This document shows, in pieces, positions 7,032 through 15,405 of a DNA stretch of 38,323 nucleotides (positions are counted from its first letter, which is position 1; every line of letters begins with the position of its first letter). The notes beneath the pieces were generated by a model, which did not search any database, was not told the DNA's origin, and saw nothing but the letters and a program-made list of their open reading frames with translations. Made by a program: the position numbers and the translations under genes. This DNA is from an uncultured Prevotella sp. (GTDB taxonomy: Bacteria > Bacteroidota > Bacteroidia > Bacteroidales > Bacteroidaceae): the NCBI GenBank assembly GCA_900552675.1, contig USAI01000014.1, positions 1-38,323 on the forward strand, written 5' to 3'.

Positions 7032-8078
7032 TTACTGTTCGTTCTCAGGACGCAGCTGGCGCACAGTTTCAGCAGCACGCCACATTTCCATATCGTGCAT
7101 AGCCTTCAGCTCGGCGTTCAGCTTCTCGCGGTAATCGGGTTTCGAGTTGCTGTCGATAGAAATCTGAGCCTCGTTGCCCGTCTTTACTGACAGGTACAAC
7201 CACTCCATAACGGGCTTGATAGCCTCGCGGAAACGGGGAGCCCAGTCGAGGGCACCACGCTGAGCGGTGGTCGAGCAGTTGGCGTACATCCAGTCCATAC
7301 CCTTCTCAGCAAACAGCGGCATAAGGCTCTGCGTAAGTTCCTCAACCGTTTCGTTGAAAGCCTCAGAGGGCGAGTGTCCGTGCTCGCGCAGCACTTCATA
7401 CTGAGCCTCGAGCAGACCCTCGATAGCGCCCATCAATGAGCCACGCTCGCCTGTAAGGTCAGAGGTAGCCTCGCGCTGGAAGGTAGTTTTGAACAGATAG
7501 CCAGCGCCAATGCCGATACCAAAGGCAATGGTTTTCTCTTCGGCCTTGCCCGAATGGTCTTGATAAACGGCATACGAGCAGTTCAGGCCACGGCCCTCAA
7601 GGAACATGGTGCGCAGCGATGTGCCCGAACCCTTAGGTGCTACCATGATAACGTCGATGTCGGCAGGAGGCACTACACCTGTGCGGTCGTTCCAGTTGAT
7701 GGCGAAGCCGTGCGAATAATACAGGGTTTTACCTGGTGTAAGATATTGTTTAATTTTGGGCCATACGGCAATCTGACCAGCGTCAGACAGCAACATACAG
7801 ATAATGGTGCCTTTCTGTGCTGCCTCTTCTACAGAGAACAGTGTTTCGCCGGGCACCCATCCATCGGCCACAGCCTTGTCATAAGTTTTACCGGGACGCT
7901 GGCCTACGATGACGTTGAAGCCGTTGTCGCGGAGGTTACCGGCCTGTCCAGGACCCTGGATACCATAACCTAAAATGGCAATTGTTTCGTTTTTCAGAAC
8001 ATCTTTTGCTTTCTCTAATGAAAACTCTTTGCTGGTGACTACGGTTTCAACTACGCCACCGAAATTCATTTCTGCCAT
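7032..8078 (-). CDS. ilvC: Ketol-acid reductoisomerase
   Basis: Second step of valine/isoleucine synthesis: isomerises and reduces acetolactate or acetohydroxybutyrate with NAD(P)H and Mg2+. The 348-residue protein starts MAEMNFGG at 8078; a GTG 11 codons upstream would add a tail that family members lack. The Rossmann site is AILGYGIQGPGQAGNLRDNG (about 35-55). The metal-binding knotted domain shows ATSDLTGERGSLMGAIEGL and EAFNETVEELTQ, and the C-terminus is RQLRPENEQ. Length and sequence fit Bacteroidales IlvC. It is the last gene of the ilv cluster but has its own promoter 90 bases upstream, so it can be expressed apart from ilvDBN. Confidence 0.97.
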   Translation of the reverse strand: MAEMNFGGVVETVVTSKEFSLEKAKDVLKNETIAILGYGIQGPGQAGNLRDNGFNVIVGQRPGKTYDKAVADGWVPGETLFSVEEAAQKGTIICMLLSDAGQIAVWPKIKQYLTPGKTLYYSHGFAINWNDRTGVVPPADIDVIMVAPKGSGTSLRTMFLEGRGLNCSYAVYQDHSGKAEEKTIAFGIGIGAGYLFKTTFQREATSDLTGERGSLMGAIEGLLEAQYEVLREHGHSPSEAFNETVEELTQSLMPLFAEKGMDWMYANCSTTAQRGALDWAPRFREAIKPVMEWLYLSVKTGNEAQISIDSNSKPDYREKLNAELKAMHDMEMWRAAETVRQLRPENEQ

Positions 8079-8167
8079 ATTACTTAAATGTTTTGTGCCC
8101 TCCCCTCCCACTTTCAGGTAGGACGATTATTATATAAAAATGTGTTATTTTGTTTCTTTTATTGCTG

Positions 8168-8198
8168 CAAAGGTAATAAATTAAAATGAAATGCCAAA
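8168..8198 (-). promoter_or_regulatory. Promoter of ilvC
   Basis: On the minus strand TTTG (8198-8195), a 19-base spacer and a perfect TACCTTTG (8175-8168). The transcript would carry a leader of about 80 bases with a G-rich tract (minus strand GGGAGGGGAGGG near 8109-8098) 20 bases or so before the ATG. Confidence 0.75.
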
Positions 8199-8206
8199 TT
8201 TTTCTT

Positions 8207-8995
8207 TCATTCTTTTACAAATTTAACCTTACTTCGGCACACTTCAATTTTATCTTCGCTGCCTGGCTCTTGCTTCATAATGCGCACGCACCACTCATCG
8301 TCGGCCGTCTGTTGTCTGTAAAACAGCAAGTTATCGCCACCGTGCGACTCGGCCACATAGGCTATCTCGAAGCGCTGCACCCTATGTGTGCGGTGCCAAT
8401 CAACGGACCACAGGTCGAGCACATGTTCAATATATTTCACACTGTTTATGTGGCCATTAATGTCGACATCGCTGTATGTGGTGCTTACGGTGCCCACATA
8501 TTCGGCATCGCCCGCCATCTTTACGCGCGATATTTTGCCTATGGGGCAGGCTTTTTCTGTTTCAACATACTGGTTTATGAGGCCACCGTGCACGGCCAAG
8601 ATGTCGGCTGGCTGTCGTGTTTCAGTGTCGATCATAGCCCAGATGCTTCGGCCGTATCCATACACGGTGCCATCGGTGCCCACCACAGCATAGTTTCGAT
8701 CGGTAAAATAGCGCATCACGCCCTCTACCCACGTTTCAACATTGAAGGGAGTGTAGGCCTTAGGCAACTGTTGCATCTCGATAACCAGCCGCGAGAGCAC
8801 CCATGTTTTGTGCACAGTGTTAAGATAGGTCATGCCATAACCACGATCGTTTGAGTGGAAATCGGCAGCGTTAAGCATGTGGTTGCCCAGGTGCCCTATG
8901 AACAGTCGGTGCAAGAGGTCGCAATGAAAGGGCTCGGCCATAAAGCGGTAAGTGCCCACTTTGGGCAGCAGCTGGGGGTTGTTGCTATCAGTCAT
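8207..8995 (-). CDS. Acyl-ACP thioesterase
   Basis: A 262-residue member of the FatA/FatB family, which hydrolyses acyl-ACP to free fatty acid and ACP. It has two hotdog halves. The first contains YGMTYLNTVHKTWVLSRLVIE (about 52-73) and WVEGVMRYFTDRNYAV. The second contains the typical TYSDVDINGHINSVKYIEHVLD (about 173-194), with the Asp-Asn-His residues characteristic of the family active site. Bacterial members of this length are common in anaerobes. It lies between ilvN and ilvC, an arrangement I recall from other Bacteroidales. A link to branched-chain fatty acids made from the same amino acid precursors is plausible but not shown. The start at 8995 has no close rival. Confidence 0.9.
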   Translation of the reverse strand: MTDSNNPQLLPKVGTYRFMAEPFHCDLLHRLFIGHLGNHMLNAADFHSNDRGYGMTYLNTVHKTWVLSRLVIEMQQLPKAYTPFNVETWVEGVMRYFTDRNYAVVGTDGTVYGYGRSIWAMIDTETRQPADILAVHGGLINQYVETEKACPIGKISRVKMAGDAEYVGTVSTTYSDVDINGHINSVKYIEHVLDLWSVDWHRTHRVQRFEIAYVAESHGGDNLLFYRQQTADDEWCVRIMKQEPGSEDKIEVCRSKVKFVKE

Positions 8996-9050
8996 TTTTT
9001 ATGTTTTCTATTTCTTTTCGTATAAATAACAAGGCGTTTTAAGCACATTT

Positions 9051-9599
9051 CTACTCACCCGCCTCGTGTTCTTGGCTATCAAGAAAGTCGGTTACGGCCT
9101 CTTCAAAACTGCGCGTTACGGCAATGCGGCCCGACCGACTGTATTGCAGCAAGCACCCGAAGGCGTTTAACTTATCAAACAGGTCGGTAATGTCTTCGGT
9201 AAGACCTGTGAGCAGCACTGTGCTGTAGGTGGGGTTTACCTCCATCATGCGTCCGTTCGACTTGCGTATGGTGCGCGATATCTCAGGATTTTCAAGCAGC
9301 ACAGGGGTAGATATTTTGTAGAGTCCCACCTCGTGAAAGAACAGTTCGGCATCGGTATAATAATCGGCCTTCACCACATCAATTTTCTTTTCTATCTGCT
9401 TGGTAACCTTCTTTATCTGCTCTTCATCGCTCCATACGGTGATGGTGTATTTATGAATATCTTTGATGCTGGACGCCGACACGTTCAAGCTCTCAATGTT
9501 TATCTGTCGACGCGTAAACACTGCTGTTATCTGATTTAAGATACCCGCAATGTTTTCTGAGTAAACCAACAATGTATATAGTTTCTTTTCCTCTGTCAT
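9051..9599 (-). CDS. ilvN: Acetolactate synthase small (regulatory) subunit
   Basis: A 182-residue regulatory subunit starting MTEEKKLYTLLVYSEN. The N-terminal ACT domain is clear (AGILNQITAVFTRRQINIESLNV, about 14-36), where valine binds to inhibit the enzyme in known systems. A second ferredoxin-like domain fills about 80-170 (EVGLYKI, then NPTYSTVLLTGLTEDITDLFDKL). It activates the large subunit IlvB encoded just upstream, with 19 bases between the ilvB stop and this ATG. A longer frame starting inside ilvB is open, but the MTEEKK start gives the usual ACT N-terminus. Also called ilvH in some species. Confidence 0.94.
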   Translation of the reverse strand: MTEEKKLYTLLVYSENIAGILNQITAVFTRRQINIESLNVSASSIKDIHKYTITVWSDEEQIKKVTKQIEKKIDVVKADYYTDAELFFHEVGLYKISTPVLLENPEISRTIRKSNGRMMEVNPTYSTVLLTGLTEDITDLFDKLNAFGCLLQYSRSGRIAVTRSFEEAVTDFLDSQEHEAGE

Positions 9600-9618
9600 G
9601 TTCTGTAATGTAGGTGTG

Positions 9619-11328
9619 TTAAACATTAATTTCAAGCAACATCTCGTCGACATTCTTGCCAGGAGGCGTCATGGGCAGCACATTGTCTTCTTCTTTCACC
9701 GCTACCTCAAGCACAAAGGGGCCATCGGTTGTCAACATTTGCTGTATGGCGTCGGCCAGCTGCGCACGCTCGGTAGCCACTGCATAAGGAATGTTGTATG
9801 CCTTGCAAATGGTGGCATAATGGGGGTTTAGCATCTTGGTGAACGACTGGCGATGGTTGAAGAACATATCTTGCCACTGGCGCACGTTGCCCAGATAATT
9901 GTTGTTCAGCAACACCACCTTTACAGGTGCCTGTTGCTCCATAATGGTGCCCAGCTCTTGTATGCTCATCTGAAAACCACCGTCGCCCGTAAACAAACAT
10001 ACAGTGCGGTCAGGAGCGCCAAAGGTAGCACCCACGGCAGCAGGAAGGCCAAAGCCCATGGTGCCCAGGCCACCACTGGTAACGATGCTGCGCTTTTTGT
10101 TGAAGCGCGAATAGCGGCAGCCAAACATTTGGTTTTGTCCTACATCGGTCACCACGATGGCGTTGCCCTCGGTAGCATCGGCTACAGCGTTTACCACCTC
10201 GCCCATGAGCAGAGGGCCCTCGGTGGGATGTATGGCACGCTGTATCACCTTTTCGTTTTCTTCGGCGTCGTAGGGCTTGAAGCTGTCGCGCCATGCCTGG
10301 TGCTCGTTTTTCTTCAGCAATCGGGTGATGGCTGGCAACGACATCTTACAGTCGCCCACCACGGCCACATCGGTCTTCACGTTCTTATCAATCTCGGCCA
10401 CATCAATATCAAGGTGTATCACCTTGGCCTGCTTAGCATAGTGGTCGAGGCGGCCCGTTACGCGGTCGCTGAAGCGCATGCCTATGGCAATGAGCACGTC
10501 GCACTGGTTCTCCATCACGTTGGGGGCCAAATTGCCGTGCATGCCCAACATGCCCACATTGAGGGGGTGGCTGCTGGGTAAGGCCGAGAGGCCCAGTAGG
10601 GTGCGGCCCGCAGGAATGTCGGCCCGCTCAAGAAACTCAAGCAACTCGTTCTGTGCGCCACCCAACTCTACGCCTTGACCTATGAGGGCCAAGGGGCGCT
10701 CGGCATTGTTTATCAGCTCGGCAGCCTGCTCAACGGCGTGCTGCGAGATGGCGGGATAGGGATTGTAACTGCGTATTGACGACACGTGCATGGGTTGCCA
10801 TTCGGCAGTGTGTATCTGTGCGTTCTTGGGAAAGTCGAGCACCACGGGGCCCGGACGTCCTGAACGTGCAATGTAGAAGGCACGACTGATGGCCCAAGCC
10901 ACATCTTCGGGTCGACGTATCTGGTAGCTCCATTTGCTGATAGGTTGCGAAAGGCCCACGAGGTCGACCTCTTGAAAGGCATCTGTTCCTAAGGCGCCCA
11001 CGCCCACCTGTCCGGCAATCACCACGATGGGGGTAGAGTCCATCATGGCATCGGCCACGCCTGTGAGGGTATTGGTTACGCCAGGTCCGCTGGTTACCAG
11101 GCAAACGCCCACCTCGCCACTCACGCGGGCATAGCCCTCGGCAGCATGTGCGGCGGCCTGTTCGTGGCGCACCAGTATATGGTTAAAGGCTTTCTTTTCG
11201 CCTCGTGTATAATCGTAAAGGGCATCAAAAACGGGCATGATGGCTCCGCCGGGATAGCCAAAGATGGTGGTTACCCCTTCGGCCTTGAGCGATCGCATCA
11301 GCGCTTCGGCTCCTGTTATCTGTTCCAT
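9619..11328 (-). CDS. ilvB: Acetolactate synthase large (catalytic) subunit
   Basis: Thiamine-diphosphate enzyme that condenses two pyruvates, or pyruvate with 2-oxobutyrate. The 569-residue protein starts MEQITGAEALMRSLKAEG. Domain order is normal: the ThDP PYR domain, with its catalytic Glu in VRHEQAAAHAAEGYARVSG (about 55-72); a central FAD-binding type domain (about 190-330); and the ThDP PP domain with GDGGFQMSIQELGTIMEQ and NNNYLG, the Mg-diphosphate motif. It follows ilvD by 28 bases and precedes ilvN by 19, so the three are one transcription unit. An upstream TTG two codons earlier is less likely than the ATG used here. Confidence 0.97.
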   Translation of the reverse strand: MEQITGAEALMRSLKAEGVTTIFGYPGGAIMPVFDALYDYTRGEKKAFNHILVRHEQAAAHAAEGYARVSGEVGVCLVTSGPGVTNTLTGVADAMMDSTPIVVIAGQVGVGALGTDAFQEVDLVGLSQPISKWSYQIRRPEDVAWAISRAFYIARSGRPGPVVLDFPKNAQIHTAEWQPMHVSSIRSYNPYPAISQHAVEQAAELINNAERPLALIGQGVELGGAQNELLEFLERADIPAGRTLLGLSALPSSHPLNVGMLGMHGNLAPNVMENQCDVLIAIGMRFSDRVTGRLDHYAKQAKVIHLDIDVAEIDKNVKTDVAVVGDCKMSLPAITRLLKKNEHQAWRDSFKPYDAEENEKVIQRAIHPTEGPLLMGEVVNAVADATEGNAIVVTDVGQNQMFGCRYSRFNKKRSIVTSGGLGTMGFGLPAAVGATFGAPDRTVCLFTGDGGFQMSIQELGTIMEQQAPVKVVLLNNNYLGNVRQWQDMFFNHRQSFTKMLNPHYATICKAYNIPYAVATERAQLADAIQQMLTTDGPFVLEVAVKEEDNVLPMTPPGKNVDEMLLEINV

Positions 11329-11356
11329 AATCAATACTTGTTCTAATACGTTTTTT

Positions 11357-13156
11357 TTAAATCATTCTTACACCACCTTTATCGGCCGAGCTCACGCTCT
11401 GAGCATAGGCTCGCAATGCCTTCGACACCTCGCGTTTGCGGGTAACAGGCTGCTGCGGGCGTGCTGCCAACTCTTCATCAGACAGGCGCACATTGATGCT
11501 ACGGTTAGGAATGTCAATCTCTATAATGTCGCCATCTTTTATCTTGCCTATGTTGCCACCAGCAGCGGCTTCGGGCGAGATGTGGCCAATGCTCAAGCCA
11601 CTGGTACCACCCGAGAAACGACCATCGGTAATGAGGGCGCACTCTTTGCCCAGGTGCATGCTCTTTATATAGGATGTGGGGTAAAGCATCTCTTGCATGC
11701 CAGGGCCTCCCTTGGGGCCTTCGTGCGTAATAACAACGCAATCGCCACTCACCACCTTGCCCCCTAAGATGCCTTCACAGGCAGCCTCTTGCGAGTCGAA
11801 CACCTTGGCAGGACCGCTAAACTTCCAGATGGCAGGGTCGACGCCAGCGGTTTTTACCACGCACCCGTCTTGGGCAATGTTGCCAAAGAGCACTGCCAGG
11901 CCACCGTCTTTGGTGTAGGCGTGCTGCAGGTCGCGTATGCAACCTTCGGCGCGGTCGGTGTCGAGGGTTTCCCACTGCGCGTCTTGGCTACCCATCACGG
12001 TAGAGAACTTGCGGCCTGGGGCGCTGTGATAAATGCGGTCGGCCTCGGGGTCGATGGTTTGGGCCGTGATGTCATATTTCTTCATAGCCTCGGCCAGCGT
12101 GAGACCATCAACACGGTGGGCATCGCCATGCAGCAGTTGGCCTTTGTTTAGCTCGTTCAGTATGCCTAAGATGCCACCTGCACGGCCACACTCTTGCACA
12201 CTATATTTTTGCGTGTTGGGCGCCAACTTACACAAACAGGGCACATGACGGCTCAGACGGTCGATGTCTTCCATCTTGAAGTCGACCCCACCCTCTTGTG
12301 CCACAGCCAACAGGTGCAGCACGGTGTTTGTGCTTCCGCCCATGGCAATGTCGAGGGTCATGGCATTGAGGAAGGCATCGCGTGTGGCTATGCTACGGGG
12401 CAGCACGCTCTCGTCGCCATCTTCATAATAAGCCAGCGCGTTTTTCACAATCTGTCGAGCAGCCTGACGGAACAACTCGATACGGTTTTTGTGGGTGGCC
12501 AGTATGGTGCCATTGCCTGGCAATGAAAGACCGATGGCCTCGGTAAGCGAGTTCATCGAATTGGCGGTAAACATGCCTGAACAGCTGCCACAACCTGGGC
12601 AGGCGCAACCTTCAATCTGTGCCATGTCGTCGTCAGAGACTGAGGGGTCGGCACCTTTCACCATGGCGGTAATGAGGTCGGCATTTTCGCCACGCCAGCG
12701 GCCAGCCTCCATAGGGCCGCCCGAACAGAACACGGCGGGAATATTTAAACGCATGGCAGCCATCAGCATACCAGGGGTAACCTTGTCGCAATTAGAGATG
12801 CAAATCATGGCATCGGCCTTATGCGCATTGACCATATACTCAACCGAGTCGGCAATAATATCGCGCGAAGGCAACGAATAAAGCATGCCATCGTGGCCCA
12901 TAGCAATGCCATCGTCAATGGCGATGGTGTTAAATTCGGCAGCATAGCAGCCCATGCTTTCTATCTCTTTCTTAACAATCTGTCCGATTTCGTGCAAGTG
13001 TGTATGTCCTGGTACAAACTGTGTGAACGAATTGACAACGGCAATAATGGGTTTACCAAACTGTTCGCGTTTCATACCCGTGGCTACCCATAGGGCTCTT
13101 GCGCCTGCCATACGACGTCCTTCGGTGCACACAGCACTTCTCAACTGATGTTTCAT
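11357..13156 (-). CDS. ilvD: Dihydroxy-acid dehydratase
   Basis: Iron-sulphur enzyme that dehydrates dihydroxyisovalerate and its methyl analogue to the keto acids. The 599-residue protein starts MKHQLRSAVCTEGRRMAGAR. Cluster cysteines are seen in SNCDKVTPG (about 121-129) and CACPGCGSCSGMF (about 193-205), with the metal-site VNSFTQFVPGHTHLHEIG near 50 and the C-terminal ITDGRFSGGTSGLSIGH signature. It is the first gene of the ilvD-ilvB-ilvN unit. The promoter at 13247-13277 leaves a leader of about 80 bases with no ATG in it, so a classic leader-peptide attenuator is unlikely. Confidence 0.97.
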   Translation of the reverse strand: MKHQLRSAVCTEGRRMAGARALWVATGMKREQFGKPIIAVVNSFTQFVPGHTHLHEIGQIVKKEIESMGCYAAEFNTIAIDDGIAMGHDGMLYSLPSRDIIADSVEYMVNAHKADAMICISNCDKVTPGMLMAAMRLNIPAVFCSGGPMEAGRWRGENADLITAMVKGADPSVSDDDMAQIEGCACPGCGSCSGMFTANSMNSLTEAIGLSLPGNGTILATHKNRIELFRQAARQIVKNALAYYEDGDESVLPRSIATRDAFLNAMTLDIAMGGSTNTVLHLLAVAQEGGVDFKMEDIDRLSRHVPCLCKLAPNTQKYSVQECGRAGGILGILNELNKGQLLHGDAHRVDGLTLAEAMKKYDITAQTIDPEADRIYHSAPGRKFSTVMGSQDAQWETLDTDRAEGCIRDLQHAYTKDGGLAVLFGNIAQDGCVVKTAGVDPAIWKFSGPAKVFDSQEAACEGILGGKVVSGDCVVITHEGPKGGPGMQEMLYPTSYIKSMHLGKECALITDGRFSGGTSGLSIGHISPEAAAGGNIGKIKDGDIIEIDIPNRSINVRLSDEELAARPQQPVTRKREVSKALRAYAQSVSSADKGGVRMI

Positions 13157-13246
13157 GTGTCTTTTTCCTCTCTTTTTAGGCAACGTGCTATCAAAATGTA
13201 GCCGTTGTCGGTCTTTTGTTATACACAATGTTCTTGATTTGTGGTG

Positions 13247-13277
13247 CAAAGATAACGAGTTTTTATGTAACAGCCAA
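13247..13277 (-). promoter_or_regulatory. Promoter of ilvD-ilvB-ilvN
   Basis: On the minus strand TTG (13277-13275), a 20-base spacer and a perfect TATCTTTG (13254-13247), about 90 bases before the ilvD ATG. Confidence 0.7.
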
Positions 13278-13409
13278 CGAATAATGATTAGATTTTGCCA
13301 AAAACATACAATCTGTAAGAGAAATACGGCCTCTTACTATCAAATTAATACAATAGATGCACAACAAATAATTAATTGTGCATAAAAATGAATAAAAACA
13401 TATATCTAT

Positions 13410-13507
13410 AAAAAACAAGAGCGGTAGCCTTCACAGGCTACCGCTCTTAATCTCAATAGGCATTAGTTTTTTTTCTGATTAAGGCAAAAAGATTGCTTTC
13501 AGGATAA
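13410..13507 (-). ncRNA. Candidate small RNA between pyrD and ilvD
   Basis: A complete minus-strand transcription unit without a gene. A promoter at 13544-13514 is followed about 98 bases later by a perfect 13-base hairpin and six T. The predicted RNA starts near 13507 and ends near 13410. No convincing ORF lies in it. The promoter lies after the pyrD stop and the terminator before the ilvD promoter, so neither neighbour needs both signals. It could be a short non-functional transcript, or the promoter box could be chance, with the hairpin serving only pyrD. Confidence 0.5.
13417..13448 (-). terminator. Terminator after pyrD / candidate small RNA
   Basis: Perfect 13-base arms, AAGAGCGGTAGCC (13417-13429) and GGCTACCGCTCTT (13436-13448), six-base loop, followed on the minus strand by G and six T. 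The orientation fits minus-strand transcription from pyrK-pyrD and from the promoter at 13544. Confidence 0.92.
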
Positions 13508-13513
13508 CGAATG

Positions 13514-13544
13514 CAAAGGTAAGTTATTTTTTGTTATTACCAAA
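13514..13544 (-). promoter_or_regulatory. Orphan promoter upstream of the candidate small RNA
   Basis: On the minus strand TTTG (13544-13541), a 19-base spacer and TACCTTTG (13521-13514), a full match to the -33/-7 consensus. The first gene downstream, ilvD, lies behind a terminator. Confidence 0.65.
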
Positions 13545-13597
13545 CCTTTTTATCGTTTATTTTTGCCTTATTTTGTTGTGCTCCCACACAATTGCAT

Positions 13598-14509
13598 TTA
13601 TGCTTTCAGCGAGCCCACAATTTCTTGTACCGAATGGCATCCGTGGTCGTCAAGCCACTGATTTATACCATCGCGCACCTTTACGGTGATGGCGGGGTCG
13701 AGGAAGTTGGCGGTGCCAATCTCAATGGCCGAAGCACCAGCCATGAGGAATTCGATGGCATCGGTGGCCGACGAGATACCGCCCAAGCCGATAACAGGAA
13801 TGTTAACGGCCTTGGCCACCTGCCATACCATGCGCAGGGCAACGGGCTTCACAGCAGGACCACTAAGTCCGCCCGTAGAGATGCTGAGCAGCGGCTGGCG
13901 ACGCTCAATATCAATGGCCATACCCATCAAGGTATTGATGAGCGACACGCTGTCGGCACCCTCGGCCTCAACGGCACGGGCTATATCGGCTATGCTGGTA
14001 ACGTTGGGCGACAGCTTTACAATAAGTGTTTTGTTATAACGCTTACGCACGGCACGCACCACGCTGGCAGCACCCTCGCAGGTTACACCAAAGGCCATTC
14101 CACCATCTTTCACGTTGGGGCATGATATGTTGAGCTCGATGGCGGGTATATTGTCAAGGGCATCAATGCGGGCGGCACACTCGGCATAGTCGTCGGGCGA
14201 CGATCCGCTCACATTTACAATCATGTTGGTATCGATATCTTTTATCTGCGGATAGATGTGCTCGCAGAAATAATCAACGCCTTTGTTCTGCAGACCTACA
14301 CAGTTGAGCATGCCTTGTGCGGTTTCGGCCATACGCGGATAGTCGTTACCCTCGCGCGGAACCAGTGTTGTGCCTTTTACAATAATGCCACCTATCTGGT
14401 CGAGGGGCACGAAGTCGGCAAACTCGATGCCGTAGCCAAAGGTTCCCGACGCGGTCATCACGGGATTCTTCATCCCCAACTTTCCTAACTTTACACTTAA
14501 ATCTGCCAT
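13598..14509 (-). CDS. pyrD: Dihydroorotate dehydrogenase, catalytic subunit (class 1B)
   Basis: FMN enzyme that oxidises dihydroorotate to orotate in pyrimidine synthesis. The 303-residue protein starts MADLSVKLGKLGMKNPV. It shows the FMN/substrate segments ASGTFGYGIEF (about 20-30) and ELNISCPNVKDGG, with the Cys that acts as base in class 1 enzymes, plus LSTGGLSGPAVKP-type loops and GLGGISSATDAIEFLMAGASAIEIGT near the C-terminus. The class 1B assignment rests on the adjacent pyrK, whose product supplies electron transfer to NAD+. The start overlaps the 3' end of pyrK by 13 bases, implying coupled translation. Confidence 0.96.
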   Translation of the reverse strand: MADLSVKLGKLGMKNPVMTASGTFGYGIEFADFVPLDQIGGIIVKGTTLVPREGNDYPRMAETAQGMLNCVGLQNKGVDYFCEHIYPQIKDIDTNMIVNVSGSSPDDYAECAARIDALDNIPAIELNISCPNVKDGGMAFGVTCEGAASVVRAVRKRYNKTLIVKLSPNVTSIADIARAVEAEGADSVSLINTLMGMAIDIERRQPLLSISTGGLSGPAVKPVALRMVWQVAKAVNIPVIGLGGISSATDAIEFLMAGASAIEIGTANFLDPAITVKVRDGINQWLDDHGCHSVQEIVGSLKA

Positions 14510-15273
14510 GACAATTTGTTTATGTTCAACACAGGTCCTTCTTTACACACACATACGTTGCCCTCGGTGGTTTTCTCAACACAGCACAGGCAAGCACCCA
14601 CACCGCAAGCCATCTTGTTTTCAAGCGACACCTCACAGTTGATGCCCTCGGCCTTGGCATAACGGGCTACAGCCATCATCATGGGCTTGGGGCCACAGGT
14701 TGATATCTGGTCGAAACGCTCTTGGCTCAACACCGAGTGGTTGGTAACGAAACCTTTCTCGCCTGCCGACGCATCTTCGGTGGTAACAAACACACGACCT
14801 ACAGCCTTGAAGAGGTCGAGCTCAAGCAGGTCGGTAGCGGTGCGTGCGCCTAACAGGAAGGTGGGCTCGCCACCCATTTCTTTTATTTGCTGACCGAAAT
14901 AAAGCAGCGGAGCTACGCCCACGCCACCACCTACGAGCAACACTTTCTGAGCCTTATCAGTAGGCATGGTAAAGCCATTGCCTAAGGGCAACACGCAGTT
15001 GAGCACATCGCCTGCCTTTAGCTGAGCCAAACGGCGGGTGCCATCGCCAATGGCGGCCACAAGGAGCCACAGCTCGTTGGCAGCACGATCAACAAAATTA
15101 ATGGAGATGGGGCGACGGAGGAAGGTTGACGGCGACTGGTCAACACGCACCTCAACAAACTGTCCGGGGAGCATCTCGGGCAGAGGCTTATCGTCGGTAA
15201 GCTTAATGAGCACATGCTTGTCGCTCAAGGCCGTCACCGACTTTACAGTAAGATCGAGTATGAACTTTTTCAT
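14497..15273 (-). CDS. pyrK: Dihydroorotate dehydrogenase electron transfer subunit
   Basis: A 258-residue FAD and [2Fe-2S] protein that passes electrons from PyrD to NAD+. Domain order: a flavin beta-barrel with the FAD motif FLRRPISI (about 52-59), an NAD-binding domain with LLVGGGVGVAPLLYFGQQ and STCGPKPMM, and a C-terminal iron-sulphur site with four cysteines in CGVGACLCC and the later CVCKEGP. The ATG at 15273 (MKKFILDLTVKSV) is preferred over an upstream in-frame start because family members begin there. It lies divergent to aguA across 132 bases, and a TAACTTTG box lies upstream. Confidence 0.95.
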   Translation of the reverse strand: MKKFILDLTVKSVTALSDKHVLIKLTDDKPLPEMLPGQFVEVRVDQSPSTFLRRPISINFVDRAANELWLLVAAIGDGTRRLAQLKAGDVLNCVLPLGNGFTMPTDKAQKVLLVGGGVGVAPLLYFGQQIKEMGGEPTFLLGARTATDLLELDLFKAVGRVFVTTEDASAGEKGFVTNHSVLSQERFDQISTCGPKPMMMAVARYAKAEGINCEVSLENKMACGVGACLCCVEKTTEGNVCVCKEGPVLNINKLSWQI

Positions 15274-15305
15274 CGATTTGTATGTACGAATGTTTGTTAT
15301 GGCGA

Positions 15306-15313
15306 CAAAGTTA
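15306..15313 (-). promoter_or_regulatory. Likely -7 box of pyrK-pyrD
   Basis: TAACTTTG on the minus strand, 32 bases before the pyrK ATG. No good -33 element stands at the usual distance. Confidence 0.5.
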
Positions 15314-15368
15314 CGCATTTTTACATTAAAAATGAAACACAGTGAGGGGCAATGTGGAAAAAATGAAG

Positions 15369-15376
15369 TAATTTTG
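15369..15376 (+). promoter_or_regulatory. Likely -7 box of aguA-aguB
   Basis: TAATTTTG, 29 bases before the aguA ATG, fits TAnnTTTG. A -33 element is not clear. Confidence 0.45.
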
Positions 15377-15405
15377 CATCAGACTATTATTTTATCAAGC
15401 AAAAC

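Noticed and set aside
8079..8111. Longer ilvC start at a GTG codon
   Set aside because: The extra 11 residues do not fit IlvC family N-termini, while MAEMNFGG does.
13157..13240. Leader-peptide attenuator in front of ilvD
   Set aside because: The leader has no ATG and no run of Ile, Leu or Val codons, and no terminator/antiterminator pair was seen.
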